From assembly GCA_028708585.1 (NCBI GenBank), contig JAQVYO010000002.1:1-25856 (forward strand): a DNA stretch of 25,856 nt. Direction: 5' to 3'. A program made the translations under genes and the position numbers. The DNA is from Oscillospiraceae bacterium (GTDB lineage: Bacteria > Bacillota > Clostridia > Oscillospirales > Oscillospiraceae). Positions 7,839 through 15,222 of the stretch are shown here, one piece after another. Below the pieces are notes generated by a model that did not search any database, had not been told where the DNA came from, and worked only from the letters and a program-made list of their open reading frames with translations. How positions within the stretch are numbered: position 1 is the first letter of the stretch; each line of letters begins with the position of its first letter.

Positions 7839-8021
7839 GATACGCACTCTCCTTTGTTGTAATGTTGGATTGCGCCCTTTTCCCGTCCGGGCGAAATCCG
7901 CAGGAAGCCGATGCGGAAGGGCGGATGCGAACCTACCGTTTGTCCCAAAGGGAAGCAAAGCATGGTCCATCATAATCAGTTCCCGCTGTTTTGCGGGCAA
8001 GCCAAGCTGCCTGCTTTGCTT

Positions 8022-8027
8022 ATTATA
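8022..8027 (-). promoter_or_regulatory. Possible -10 for rubrerythrin
   Basis: A perfect TATAAT on the minus strand (8027-8022), about 185 bp upstream of the start codon, but no convincing -35 hexamer at 16-18 bp. Confidence 0.3.
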
Positions 8028-8068
8028 CTGCATTTTGCCGCTTTGTTCTGTGATGTACTCACTAAGGC

Positions 8069-8105
8069 TAAAAATTATTTTAACAGGGAGGAAGTCCGGC
8101 TGCAA
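8069..8105 (-). promoter_or_regulatory. Candidate PerR box overlapping a promoter for rubrerythrin
   Basis: On the minus strand, TTGCAG (8105-8100), 17 bp, and TAAAAT (8082-8077) form a possible promoter. The -10 is covered by TTAAAAT-A-ATTTTTA (8083-8069), a 7-1-7 near-palindrome close to the PerR consensus TTATAATnATTATAA (11 of 14 positions by my count). The leader would be about 230 nt. The rest of 7839-8323 shows only the flippase promoter and leader. Confidence 0.35.
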
Positions 8106-8178
8106 GGGGACCGGTCCGCCCATCGTTAAACGTGCGGCAAAAATTTAAAACTTCATACTTTTTTATGACGTTTTGTTA

Positions 8179-8187
8179 TGGTATACT
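8179..8187 (+). promoter_or_regulatory. Extended -10 promoter for the flippase gene
   Basis: TGG-TATACT (8179-8187) is an extended -10 element with only a T-run at the -35 position. It predicts a GC-rich leader of about 130 nt containing a small GGGAAA/TTTCCC hairpin (about 8260-8280). Confidence 0.4.
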
Positions 8188-8323
8188 TGTAAGGCTCTTG
8201 CGGCGGACCGGGCTTTGGACGCGGCTGCCGTTCTCGGGCACGGCTCTGGGTGATGTTAGGGAAACGGGTGCTTTTCCCGCTTCGCCCCCTGCACGGATTT
8301 GACTGAAATTCGGAGGACTGCCT

Positions 8324-9715
8324 GTGAACCGTTATAAAAAGCTCATGACCAATACGTTCATTATCGGAATCGGCACGTTCAGTTCAAAAGTATTGGTGTT
8401 TCTGATGATGCCGCTGTATACGAGGCTGATGACCAATTCGGATTACGGCATTGCGGATCTGCTTCTGCAGACCTCGAACCTGCTGCTTCCCCTTGCCTCT
8501 CTTGGCATTACCGACGCGGTGGTTCGCTTCGGCCTGGAGAAGAGCGAAGACAAAAGCGATGTATTTTCCACCGGAGTGATAACAACCATCTGCGGATTTT
8601 TGATGCTGCTGCTGTTTGCGCCTCTGCTCAATAAGGTGAAATTTATTTCAGGGCATACCATGCTGGTGTACGCGTTTGTCCTGATGTCTTCACTCCGATC
8701 CCTTTGCTCCCAGTTTGTAAGAGCACGGCAGATGATTAAGCTATATGCGCTGGACGGCCTGCTCAGCACCGCTTCCACGCTGGGGATTACCATTTTGCTG
8801 CTGGCTGTGATGCACCTTGGGGTGACGGGGTATATTCTGGCCATTGTAATTGCGGATGCCTGCTCGGCGGTTTTTCTGTTTTTGGCTGCGCGGCTGCACC
8901 GGTACATCCGGTTTAAGGGCATCAAGCGGGACACGGTGTTTTCGATGATCCGGTACTCTCTGCCGCTGATTCCCACGTCGGTTTTGTGGTGGGTTACCAA
9001 TGTGTCCGACCGGTATCTGGTTTCCTATATGGTGGGCAGCGGCGCAAACGGACTGTATGCCGTGTCGTATAAAATCCCAACGCTGATCATTTTAATCTCC
9101 GGCATTTTTATCGATGCATGGCAGCTTTCCGCAGTGATGGAAAGCAGCGCCCGGGAGCGTTTTTTTACCAGAGTGTTTGACGCGTATCAGTCCATCATTT
9201 TCCTGGCGGCAGCTTGCATTATCCCCTTATCCAAGGTGTTCACGAGGCTGCTGGTTTCCAATTCATTTTACCTGTCCTGGCGGTACATCCCTTTTCTGGT
9301 GATGGCGACCTCCTTTTCCTGCTTCGTAACCTTTTTGGGGAGTATTTACATGGTGAAAAAGAAAAGCGTCATGACGATGATTACCACCGTCGCGGCGGCG
9401 GGGATGAACATAGGGCTGAATTTCGTGTTGATCCCCATTTATGGGGCGGATGGAGCGGCCTTTTCCACCTTTATCAGCTATTTTACCGTTTTTATCATTC
9501 GGGCCTTCCACACAAGGTCCCTGATTAAAATTGAATGGAATGTATTCAAACAAGTCGTCAATACCCTTCTGCTTCTGGCCCAGTGTCTTGTGATGATCGG
9601 CGAGATGAAGCATTGGATCCTTTATGAAGCTTTGATGGTCGCCCTGATGATTGCCCTCAACGCTCCGATTATTTTGGGATTTTCAAAGCAGCTGTTTCGG
9701 GAAAAGCTCGCGTAA
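8324..9715 (+). CDS. Wzx-like oligosaccharide flippase (MOP superfamily)
   Basis: A 463-residue polytopic membrane protein with 12-14 predicted helices, starting MNRYKKLMTNTFIIGIGTFS with PLYTRLMTNSDYGIADLL, a pattern typical of polysaccharide-synthesis flippases (Polysacc_synt/MurJ/Wzx group). These move undecaprenyl-diphosphate-linked oligosaccharides across the membrane. The start is GTG at 8324 with CGGAGG eight bases upstream. It lies 7.9 kb away from the polysaccharide locus at the right of the window and 115 bp ahead of a PAP2 phosphatase gene, which may share its transcript. Its substrate glycan is unknown. Confidence 0.9.
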   Translation: MNRYKKLMTNTFIIGIGTFSSKVLVFLMMPLYTRLMTNSDYGIADLLLQTSNLLLPLASLGITDAVVRFGLEKSEDKSDVFSTGVITTICGFLMLLLFAPLLNKVKFISGHTMLVYAFVLMSSLRSLCSQFVRARQMIKLYALDGLLSTASTLGITILLLAVMHLGVTGYILAIVIADACSAVFLFLAARLHRYIRFKGIKRDTVFSMIRYSLPLIPTSVLWWVTNVSDRYLVSYMVGSGANGLYAVSYKIPTLIILISGIFIDAWQLSAVMESSARERFFTRVFDAYQSIIFLAAACIIPLSKVFTRLLVSNSFYLSWRYIPFLVMATSFSCFVTFLGSIYMVKKKSVMTMITTVAAAGMNIGLNFVLIPIYGADGAAFSTFISYFTVFIIRAFHTRSLIKIEWNVFKQVVNTLLLLAQCLVMIGEMKHWILYEALMVALMIALNAPIILGFSKQLFREKLA

Positions 9716-9830
9716 GTTCTCCGATGCGGTATGGAAACGGTATGAAAAAGGAGAAACGTCCCGCTTGGGCCGGCCGCTCTGAAACGACATAACCGCGGCG
9801 GCGCGGGCCGCTTAAAAAGAAAGGTGTCCT

Positions 9831-10409
9831 ATGCTGTCTGAAATCCGGAAATTGGATGATTTGATTTTAAACTATATTCAGAACAATCTGCGGTTTTCTG
9901 TTCTGGATAAAATTATGCCCGTTGTTTCCAGGACGGGGAACGACGGCGCTATCTGGCTGGTGATCGCTTTTCTGTTGTTTTTGTCCAGGCGGCACAGGGA
10001 GGCGGGGTTTATGTTGGTTGTTTCGCTGGCGGTTTGCGTCATCATCGGGAATCTCACTTTGAAACCTTTGGTGGCAAGGCGGCGCCCCTGCGCCATGCAC
10101 CCGGGTGTTAAGCTGCTGATTCCGATGCCAAAAGACCATTCGTTTCCCTCGGGGCATACCATGTCCTCTTTTGCGGCGGCCACCATTTTGTTTATGGCGG
10201 ATAAAGGCTGGGGAATCCTGGGCTTTGCACTGGCGGCGCTGATCGCCTATTCCAGGCTGTACCTTTATGTGCATTATCCATCAGATGTCCTGTGCGGCAT
10301 GATATGCGGTGTTTTGATTGCGTTTGTCACCGTGAAACTGGTGATTCTTTTGTTCCGGTATGGATACAGGCGCTTGCAGCTGATCCGGGAATACGGTGGT
10401 TTATCCTGA
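9831..10409 (+). CDS. PAP2-family phosphatase, probable undecaprenyl-diphosphatase
   Basis: A 192-residue membrane phosphatase with the three PAP2 motifs: KPLVARRRP (about 78-86), PSGH (about 106-109) and SRLYLYVHYPSD (about 142-153). The catalytic His residues and the Arg/Lys phosphate binders are all present. About five membrane helices; the active site is expected on the outer face. The start has AAAGGTG upstream. Family members of this size in Bacillota (BcrC type) recycle undecaprenyl diphosphate to the monophosphate; others act on phosphatidylglycerophosphate. The preceding flippase and the convergent DedA gene favour the undecaprenyl role. Confidence 0.88.
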   Translation: MLSEIRKLDDLILNYIQNNLRFSVLDKIMPVVSRTGNDGAIWLVIAFLLFLSRRHREAGFMLVVSLAVCVIIGNLTLKPLVARRRPCAMHPGVKLLIPMPKDHSFPSGHTMSSFAAATILFMADKGWGILGFALAALIAYSRLYLYVHYPSDVLCGMICGVLIAFVTVKLVILLFRYGYRRLQLIREYGGLS

Positions 10410-10434
10410 AACCGGACCAGTTTTTTTGGCAGGC

Positions 10435-10458
10435 TGAAGCAGGCGCCTGCCTGCTTCA
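10435..10458. terminator. Hairpin after the PAP2 gene
   Basis: TGAAGCAGGC and GCCTGCTTCA form a perfect 10 bp stem around the loop GCCT. No T-tract follows directly; it stands just ahead of a second hairpin. Confidence 0.5.
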
Positions 10459-10459
10459 T

Positions 10460-10495
10460 AAAAGGGGGCGCATAGATAAAACTGCGCCCCCTTTT
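10460..10495. terminator. Bidirectional intrinsic terminator
   Basis: AAAAGGGGGCGCA (10460-10472) pairs perfectly with TGCGCCCCCTTTT (10483-10495) around a 10-nt loop. A-rich and T-rich ends allow termination of both the PAP2 gene (plus) and dedA (minus). Confidence 0.75.
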
Positions 10496-10576
10496 GAGTC
10501 ACGAACGGAATATGAAAAACGATCCAAGGATTTTTTTGAGCCGCCGGAGGAAACGGTTCGCCCGAAAAGCGCGCTT

Positions 10577-11233
10577 TTAGGGTTGCTGCGCCGTATGCTG
10601 CGCCGACCATTTGGATTTTACAAACAAGACAAAAGCCGGCAGAAGAGAAATAAGGACGATGGCCAGCAGCACGCCTGTAAAATTATCCTGGATGGCCGGA
10701 ATGTTCCCAAAGAAATAACCGGCGGCAAAAGAGATGCCCACCCAAAGGGAGACACCCGCGAGGTTAAAGGGAAAAAACTTCCGGTAGGGCATTTTGCCAA
10801 CGCCGGCAACGAAAGGGGTAAACTGCCGCACCAGAGGGATAAACCGGGAAGAAATGATGGCTTTTCCGCCGTGCCTGTCGTAAAAGGTTTGGGCCTTGTC
10901 TATGCGTTCCCGCTTCATCAGACGGTTGTTTTCCCGGGCGTACAGCTGCTTACCCAAAGTACACCCGATCGAATAGTTGACGGCGTCGCCAAAGAACGCG
11001 GAGACGAAGCAGATGGGCGCCGCGATCCAAATATGCATCAGACCCAAGGCCGAAAAGGCTCCGCAGGAAAAGATCAGCGAGTCTCCCGGCAGAAATGGAA
11101 CAAAGAGGCCGGTTTCACAGAACAAAACCACAAAAATCAGAAGGTAGACCAGAATGCCGTACTGACCGATGAAATTTGCGAGAAAGGTGTCCAGATGAAA
11201 CAGCAGGTTGGCAATGAGCTGGAAAATATACAT
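10577..11233 (-). CDS. DedA-family membrane protein
   Basis: A 218-residue DedA (SNARE-associated/VTT) protein with about five hydrophobic segments. Family hallmarks are FCETGLFVPFLPGDSLIF near residue 45 and GGKAIISSRFIPLVRQFTPF in the middle, including the conserved arginines. DedA proteins of Bacillota have been shown to return undecaprenyl phosphate across the membrane; others affect phospholipid distribution. The ATG has GGGAG eight bases upstream. It is convergent with the PAP2 phosphatase across the shared terminator region, so both steps of carrier-lipid recycling may be encoded side by side. The exact substrate is inferred. Confidence 0.93.
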   Translation of the reverse strand: MYIFQLIANLLFHLDTFLANFIGQYGILVYLLIFVVLFCETGLFVPFLPGDSLIFSCGAFSALGLMHIWIAAPICFVSAFFGDAVNYSIGCTLGKQLYARENNRLMKRERIDKAQTFYDRHGGKAIISSRFIPLVRQFTPFVAGVGKMPYRKFFPFNLAGVSLWVGISFAAGYFFGNIPAIQDNFTGVLLAIVLISLLPAFVLFVKSKWSAQHTAQQP

Positions 11234-11261
11234 GGCAGATCTCCCATCAAAAACTTTTTCT

Positions 11262-11289
11262 ATTATACGCGCGGGCTATGGAATTTTAA
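11262..11289 (-). promoter_or_regulatory. Promoter for dedA
   Basis: A perfect -10 TATAAT (11267-11262) on the minus strand, with a weak -35 TTAAAA (11289-11284) at 16 bp. It lies 29 bp upstream of the start codon. Confidence 0.5.
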
Positions 11290-11300
11290 GCGCATGGCCT

Positions 11301-11347
11301 GCGGAGCGGGCATATGCGCATACAATAGCCGCTCTGCACCTATTGTA
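11301..11347. repeat. Two overlapping inverted repeats between divergent genes
   Basis: GCGGAGCGG (11301-11309) pairs with CCGCTCTGC (11329-11337) with one mismatch, and TACAATAG (11321-11328) pairs perfectly with CTATTGTA (11340-11347) over an 11-nt spacer. The two structures are mutually exclusive as RNA. The second also looks like a dyad protein-binding site. It sits upstream of the dedA promoter and about 85 bp upstream of the transglutaminase gene promoter. Confidence 0.4.
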
Positions 11348-11429
11348 CCATAATAAATTTTAAAATAGTTTAAATTTTTTATACACTGTTTTGGCTTGGA
11401 ACCATGCAAAGGGAAAGGCGGCGGGGCGC

Positions 11430-11458
11430 TTGAAAAAGTTCCCGCCGTGCCGTATAGT
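11430..11458 (+). promoter_or_regulatory. Promoter for the transglutaminase-like gene
   Basis: -35 TTGAAA (11430-11435), a 17 bp spacer and -10 TATAGT (11453-11458). The leader of about 155 nt is GC-rich and ends in a CCCTTGC-GGC-GCAAGGG hairpin (11574-11590) before the ribosome site. Stretch 11234-11619 holds this, the dedA promoter and the inverted repeats, and no further gene that I can see. Confidence 0.6.
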
Positions 11459-11619
11459 AGAGCGAGGCGCTCCCGGGAAGCTCTGAAGGGGTTCGGGCGC
11501 TGCCCCGGAAATTTTCCGAAAAAGAGCGCGGGCGCCAAGGCGGTAAAACGCGCGGGGGAACGCCTTTGAAACTCCCTTGCGGCGCAAGGGAAAGGCTTGG
11601 AAAACACAGAGGAACGCAT

Positions 11620-12780
11620 ATGGATTGGATATATCACATCAATTGGATTACGGTGGCCCTTGCCGGACTGTTTTTGATTCCCATTTTATCCGGCATGGTC
11701 ACTCCTTTTTCCAGCCAGCGGGTGCTGGATTCTTTTGTTTCACTGATCGGAAACCTGGAGCTGCTGATTTCCTTTCTGCTGTCCTGCTACGCTGCAAAGC
11801 TGATTTTGGCCAACCAAAACGGCGTTTTGGACCGGCTGTACAAGGCGATTCCCGCCGTCCGGCCGCTGCTGTCCGGCAGGACGGCGCTGGCCTATGGTAT
11901 TCTGGCGCTTTTGTGCACGCTGATTTTGTATGGCGTTCTGCGCCTGCTGACCCGGCCGGTTTACCGGTTCGTGGCAGCACCCTTGTCCCGGGGGATTGCA
12001 TCCGCGGTCAATTCCATGGGCCGTTTGGGGCGCAGCGCCGTGGGCGGCTTGTGGAAACTGCCCAAGGGAGTGTTTCTGGCCCTTTTGGCGGCCCTGCTGC
12101 TGAATCTCTATGCAAGTTACGGCGGCAACGCGGCCCTGATCCGCTCTATCAACCGATCCTCCGCTTATCAGACAATCAGCGAAAAGGCGCTGGACCCTCT
12201 TTTGGCGTCCGGACTTAAAAAAATCCCCATTCTGTTTGGCGATTCTTTTCAAAAAACGGTAAAGGATCTGCCCTCCAAAAGCAAACAGATCCTGGTGGTC
12301 AAATATTTTAACGGGATGACGCTGGATGAGGCGGTGAAATCCGACGCGGAAATCAACCAAAAGGCCAAAGCCATTACCGTAAATGCAAAAGACGGCAAGG
12401 AAAAAGCCCGCCTTTTGTACCAATGGGTCAGCGAGACCATTCGGTATGACAAAAGGAAGGCGGAGCAGATTGCCGTCAGCTCGGGCGACGTGCCGTCCGG
12501 GGCGAGGGTGGCTTATCACACGGGGAAAGGGATCTGCTTTGATTATTCCTGTCTGTATGTTGCCATGTGCCGTGCCGCCGGGCTGAAGGCCCGGTTCGTA
12601 ACCGGCCTGGGCTACAGCGGATCCGAATGGGGCGACCACGCCTGGAATCAGGTGTATGACCCCGGGGAGGACCGGTGGATCAATGTGGATACCACCTTTG
12701 GAAGCTCCGGAAGAAACTATTTTGACCGGCCTCATTTTTCCGGTGACCACGCGGACGCCGTGGTGCAAGGCGAGTGGTGA
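11620..12780 (+). CDS. Membrane-anchored transglutaminase-like protein with CvpA-like N-terminus
   Basis: A 386-residue protein. Residues 1-170 hold about four hydrophobic segments; the stretch MGRLGRSAVGGLWKLPKGVF before the last helix resembles the CvpA family, a tentative match. A linker of about 90 residues leads to a transglutaminase-like (papain-fold) domain with an intact triad: Cys306 in GICFDYS, His340 in DHAWNQV and Asp357 in NVDTTF. With the last helix crossing outward the domain would be extracytoplasmic, where such domains act as cysteine peptidases or amidases on envelope proteins or peptidoglycan. ATG 11620 has AGAGG upstream; an upstream in-frame TTG (11566) has no such signal. 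It converges on the GNAT gene with a 13 bp gap and no terminator between. Substrate unknown. Confidence 0.85.
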   Translation: MDWIYHINWITVALAGLFLIPILSGMVTPFSSQRVLDSFVSLIGNLELLISFLLSCYAAKLILANQNGVLDRLYKAIPAVRPLLSGRTALAYGILALLCTLILYGVLRLLTRPVYRFVAAPLSRGIASAVNSMGRLGRSAVGGLWKLPKGVFLALLAALLLNLYASYGGNAALIRSINRSSAYQTISEKALDPLLASGLKKIPILFGDSFQKTVKDLPSKSKQILVVKYFNGMTLDEAVKSDAEINQKAKAITVNAKDGKEKARLLYQWVSETIRYDKRKAEQIAVSSGDVPSGARVAYHTGKGICFDYSCLYVAMCRAAGLKARFVTGLGYSGSEWGDHAWNQVYDPGEDRWINVDTTFGSSGRNYFDRPHFSGDHADAVVQGEW

Positions 12781-12793
12781 GGGAAGGCGGCCT

Positions 12794-13240
12794 TTACAAA
12801 TCCTGTATCATCTGCATATAGGGGAGATTCTGGAACCCCATGCGCTTGTAAAGGGAAATTGCTTCTTGGTTGCCGCTTTCCGCTTCCAGCCGAATCCGCT
12901 TTATGTTGCCGCAAAGGTTGTTTTTTAAATAGGAGAAGAACGCCCGGCCTAAGCCAAGACGGCGATATTCAGACAGCACATAAAGTTCGTCAATCCACAA
13001 AACCATGCCGCCTGCCTCTTGCGAAAAGGTTTTGGCCAGCAGCGCGTAACCTGCCGTTTTTCCCTTGTATTCCATTATGTATCCCAACAGATACTGCTCC
13101 GACCGCATGAGTTCATGAAAGGTACGGAGGATACATTCCCCAGGGATGTTTTGGTGTACGGCGTCTGAGGAATAAAAATCTTTTGCCATCTCAAGATAGC
13201 ATGCCCGATCTTCTCTTTTAATCTTTCTAATCGTAATCAT
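12794..13240 (-). CDS. GNAT-family N-acetyltransferase
   Basis: A 148-residue GNAT protein of the usual length for a stand-alone enzyme. The acetyl-CoA pyrophosphate-binding motif is RRLGLGR (93-99), preceded by the strand IDELYVLSEY, and the C-terminal part NQEAISLYKRMGFQN is the typical acceptor-side helix and loop. The ATG is preceded by CAGGAG nine bases upstream. It is a single minus-strand gene, tail to tail with the transglutaminase-like gene. The acceptor (amino acid, antibiotic, polyamine or protein N-terminus) cannot be told from the sequence. Confidence 0.9.
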   Translation of the reverse strand: MITIRKIKREDRACYLEMAKDFYSSDAVHQNIPGECILRTFHELMRSEQYLLGYIMEYKGKTAGYALLAKTFSQEAGGMVLWIDELYVLSEYRRLGLGRAFFSYLKNNLCGNIKRIRLEAESGNQEAISLYKRMGFQNLPYMQMIQDL

Positions 13241-13317
13241 CCTGCGAATCTCCTGCTTATTTATTGGGTGATTTCCGGATCAAGAACAGCGAATGAAACG
13301 GAAAACAATGCAAAGTG

Positions 13318-13363
13318 GCGCGGCGCCCCGCCGGAGGAAATTCCTTCCGGCGGGGTGCTGCGC
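13318..13363. terminator. Long GC-rich hairpin, probable terminator of reverse rubrerythrin
   Basis: GCGCGGCGCCCCGCCGGA pairs with the segment 13346-13363 over 18 positions including two G-T pairs, with GGAA/TTCC continuing inside. It lies 32 bp past the stop of the reverse rubrerythrin on the minus strand. The T-tract is poor. Confidence 0.55.
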
Positions 13364-13394
13364 ATGGCTTGACAAATTTAAGAGGATGGCGAAT

Positions 13395-13946
13395 TTATTT
13401 GGACGGGCCGAAATATCTTTCCAGAAGCCCTTGAAAGGCCTTGCCGTGCCTTGCTTCATCTCTGGCCATTTCATGGACGGTATCATGGATGGCGTCCAGA
13501 TTCAAGGCCTTTGCCCGCTTGGCCAGGTCAAATTTTCCGGCTGTGGCGCCGTTTTCCGCCTCCACCCGCTTTTGGAGATTGACCTTTGTGCTGTCGGACA
13601 GAACTTCGCCCAGAAGCTCCGCAAATTTGGCGGCATGTTCCGCTTCTTCGTGAGCGGCCTTTTCCCAGTAAAGGCCGATTTCCGGATATCCCTCCCGGAA
13701 GGCGACTCTGGACATGGCAAGATACATGCCCACTTCAGAGCATTCACCGGTGAAATTCGCCCGCAGATCGGCGAGAATATCTTCCGGAGCGCCGGCGGCT
13801 ACGCCCACGACGTGCTCGGCGGCCCAAGTCATTTCTCCACCCTGCTCCACAAATTTGGATGCGGGCGCCTTACATACCGGGCACTGCTCCGGAGGGGTGT
13901 CTCCTTCGTGAACATAACCGCATACGCTGCAAACAAATTTCTTCAT
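13395..13946 (-). CDS. Reverse rubrerythrin (NADH peroxidase type)
   Basis: A 183-residue rubrerythrin with the domains in reverse order: rubredoxin-like first (CSVC 6-9, CPVC 22-25), then a four-helix diiron domain with FTGECSEVGMYLAMSR and EKAAHEEAEHAAKF providing the ligands. Such proteins, known from Clostridium as oxygen- and peroxide-induced, reduce H2O2 and O2 using electrons from NADH via a reductase. Two ATGs are adjacent (13949 and 13946); the second is better spaced from GGAGG (7 against 4 nt) and gives the familiar MKKFVCSVCGY start. The gene lies 61 bp behind perR on the same strand, a link known in other Bacillota, and is probably peroxide-induced. A small hairpin (13987-14002) lies between them. 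Confidence 0.95.
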   Translation of the reverse strand: MKKFVCSVCGYVHEGDTPPEQCPVCKAPASKFVEQGGEMTWAAEHVVGVAAGAPEDILADLRANFTGECSEVGMYLAMSRVAFREGYPEIGLYWEKAAHEEAEHAAKFAELLGEVLSDSTKVNLQKRVEAENGATAGKFDLAKRAKALNLDAIHDTVHEMARDEARHGKAFQGLLERYFGPSK

Positions 13947-14010
13947 CATAATACCTCCATAAAAATTTAGTGATTTTATATACTAAGAACCGTTGGCGGT
14001 TCCGTATTAC

Positions 14011-14397
14011 CTACCGGCAGTCTTTGCATATTCCATAAAAGATCAGCTGATGGCGGAGAATCCGGGCGTCCAGCTCCCGGGCGGCCGCTTTGTCCAGTTC
14101 GGGGCCGGCGTCCGCCTCCGAAAGATCCAAAATACGTCCGCAGCTCTGGCAGACAAAGTGCGCGTGAGGCTTGGCGTCGGCGTCGTACCGTTCCTCACCG
14201 TCCACCACCCCGACGGTGACCAGAAGACCCTCGTCCTTAAAAGCGGCGATGTTCCGGTAAACCGTTCGCAAGCTGATATCCGGGAATTGCCGCCTGAGCT
14301 GCTCATAGACCCAGTCGGCGGAAGGGTGAGAGCGGGTGCTTTGAATTGCCTCCAGAATGGCCTCTCGCTTCCGGCTGTATTTTTTGGTTTTGCTCAT
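14011..14397 (-). CDS. perR: PerR-type peroxide-sensing repressor (Fur family)
   Basis: A 128-residue Fur-family repressor. The N-terminal winged helix includes DISLRTVYRNIAAF. The structural zinc site is complete (Cys83, Cys86, Cys124, Cys127). Aligned by eye to Bacillus subtilis PerR, the regulatory metal site is His24, Asp72, His78, His80 and Asp91, matching H37, D85, H91, H93 and D104. Asp at the two acidic positions is the PerR pattern, so I call it PerR rather than Fur or Zur. PerR with Fe2+ is inactivated by histidine oxidation. The reverse rubrerythrin follows on the same strand, and a Per/Fur box overlaps its own promoter region, indicating autoregulation. The ribosome site (AAAGAG) is only moderate. 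Confidence 0.9.
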   Translation of the reverse strand: MSKTKKYSRKREAILEAIQSTRSHPSADWVYEQLRRQFPDISLRTVYRNIAAFKDEGLLVTVGVVDGEERYDADAKPHAHFVCQSCGRILDLSEADAGPELDKAAARELDARILRHQLIFYGICKDCR

Positions 14398-14415
14398 GTT
14401 TCTCAGCTCTTTCGG

Positions 14416-14438
14416 TAATAATAATCATTATCATTATC
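14416..14438. promoter_or_regulatory. Per/Fur box upstream of perR
   Basis: On the minus strand the segment reads GATAATGATAATGATTATTA, containing the 7-1-7 site TGATAAT-G-ATTATTA, with 6 of 7 symmetric positions. It lies just downstream of the expected transcription start, 19 bp ahead of the start codon, where a bound repressor would block perR transcription. Confidence 0.75.
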
Positions 14439-14448
14439 GGGTGTCTTT

Positions 14449-14477
14449 ATAGTAGCACAGAGAAATTCATTTGTAAA
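14449..14477 (-). promoter_or_regulatory. Promoter of perR
   Basis: -35 TTTACA (14477-14472), 17 bp, -10 TACTAT (14454-14449) on the minus strand; TATAAA at 14451-14446 is an alternative -10 with a longer spacer. Confidence 0.5.
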
Positions 14478-14593
14478 GAGGAAAATAAAAATTTTTAAAA
14501 TGAACAGGGGGGTGTGTGGCATAGTGCGGCTTCCCCGCCCGCCAGAACGCTAAGGCCTGCCGCCGGAATCTCTGCTTCGGAGAGCTTTTCCTG

Positions 14594-14622
14594 TTGTAAC
14601 TTGCGCCGCCATTGGATATAAT
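14594..14622 (+). promoter_or_regulatory. Promoter of the lytic transglycosylase gene
   Basis: -35 TTGTAA (14594-14599), a 17 bp spacer and -10 TATAAT (14617-14622), 51 bp upstream of the ATG. Confidence 0.65.
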
Positions 14623-14673
14623 TAGGATGTTTTAAAAATTCTTTTTCCAACGTTGTCCAGAACAGGAGCGGCC

Positions 14674-15222
14674 ATGAAAGCAAAAAAACTAATTTTAACG
14701 ATCCTGCTGGTGCTGGCAGCATGTTTTTTGGCGAAAAGCTTGGTCTACCACGATTTATACCGGCTGCAATATAAGGGCTATATTTTGGAATCTTCCGAAA
14801 AGTACGATGTGGACCCCTATCTGGTGATGGCGGTGGTCAATACGGAAAGCAAATTTAATAAAAACGCTCTTTCCTCCAGCGGAGCCGTCGGGCTGATGCA
14901 GCTGACCGAATCAACGGCGAAATGGGTGGCGCAATCCAGCGGAGACCGGGAATTTGAACTGAGCGACTTATACAACCCGAAAAAGAACATTGAAATGGGC
15001 GTTTGGTACATCCATAACCTGCAACAAGAATTTGGCCGAACCGACCTTGTCCTGGCGGCATATAACGCGGGCCGGGGCAATGTGGAAAAATGGCTGAGCG
15101 ACGGAGAACTTTCAAAAGACGGGCAGACGCTGAGCAAAATTCCCTATGAAGAAACCCGCAACTACTTAAAGAAGGTTTTGGCCGGGGAGCGGATCTACCG
15201 GATGCTTTACAAGGCGGATTGA
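14674..15222 (+). CDS. Membrane-anchored lytic transglycosylase (SLT domain)
   Basis: A 182-residue protein with a short N-terminal hydrophobic anchor (residues 6-24) and a family-1 lytic transglycosylase domain. The catalytic Glu is Glu58 in VVNTESKFN, followed by GAVGLMQL (71-77), then MGVWYIHNL and LAAYNAGRGNVEKW, the standard SLT motifs. It would cleave peptidoglycan glycan strands on the outer face, forming 1,6-anhydro ends. ATG 14674 is preceded by AGGAG at 6 nt; an upstream TTG (14653) lacks such a signal. Its 3' end overlaps the convergent pseudouridine synthase gene by 16 bp. It resembles the small YjbJ-like enzymes common in Clostridia. Confidence 0.92.
   Translation: MKAKKLILTILLVLAACFLAKSLVYHDLYRLQYKGYILESSEKYDVDPYLVMAVVNTESKFNKNALSSSGAVGLMQLTESTAKWVAQSSGDREFELSDLYNPKKNIEMGVWYIHNLQQEFGRTDLVLAAYNAGRGNVEKWLSDGELSKDGQTLSKIPYEETRNYLKKVLAGERIYRMLYKAD

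Noticed and set aside
10292..11353. A 353-codon plus-strand ORF across dedA
   Set aside because: It lies antisense to the clear DedA gene, covers the PAP2 3' end and both terminators, and reads as low-complexity basic sequence.
11740..12768. A 342-codon minus-strand ORF
   Set aside because: Antisense to the transglutaminase-like gene, which has intact motifs; composition is Gly/Gln/His-rich as expected of a GC-driven shadow.
13950..14010. Separate PerR box or promoter before the reverse rubrerythrin
   Set aside because: TATAAA is present but no -35, and no 7-1-7 match close to the PerR consensus; co-transcription with perR is simpler.
14043..14306. An 87-codon minus-strand ORF inside perR
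   Set aside because: A different frame of the well-supported PerR gene.
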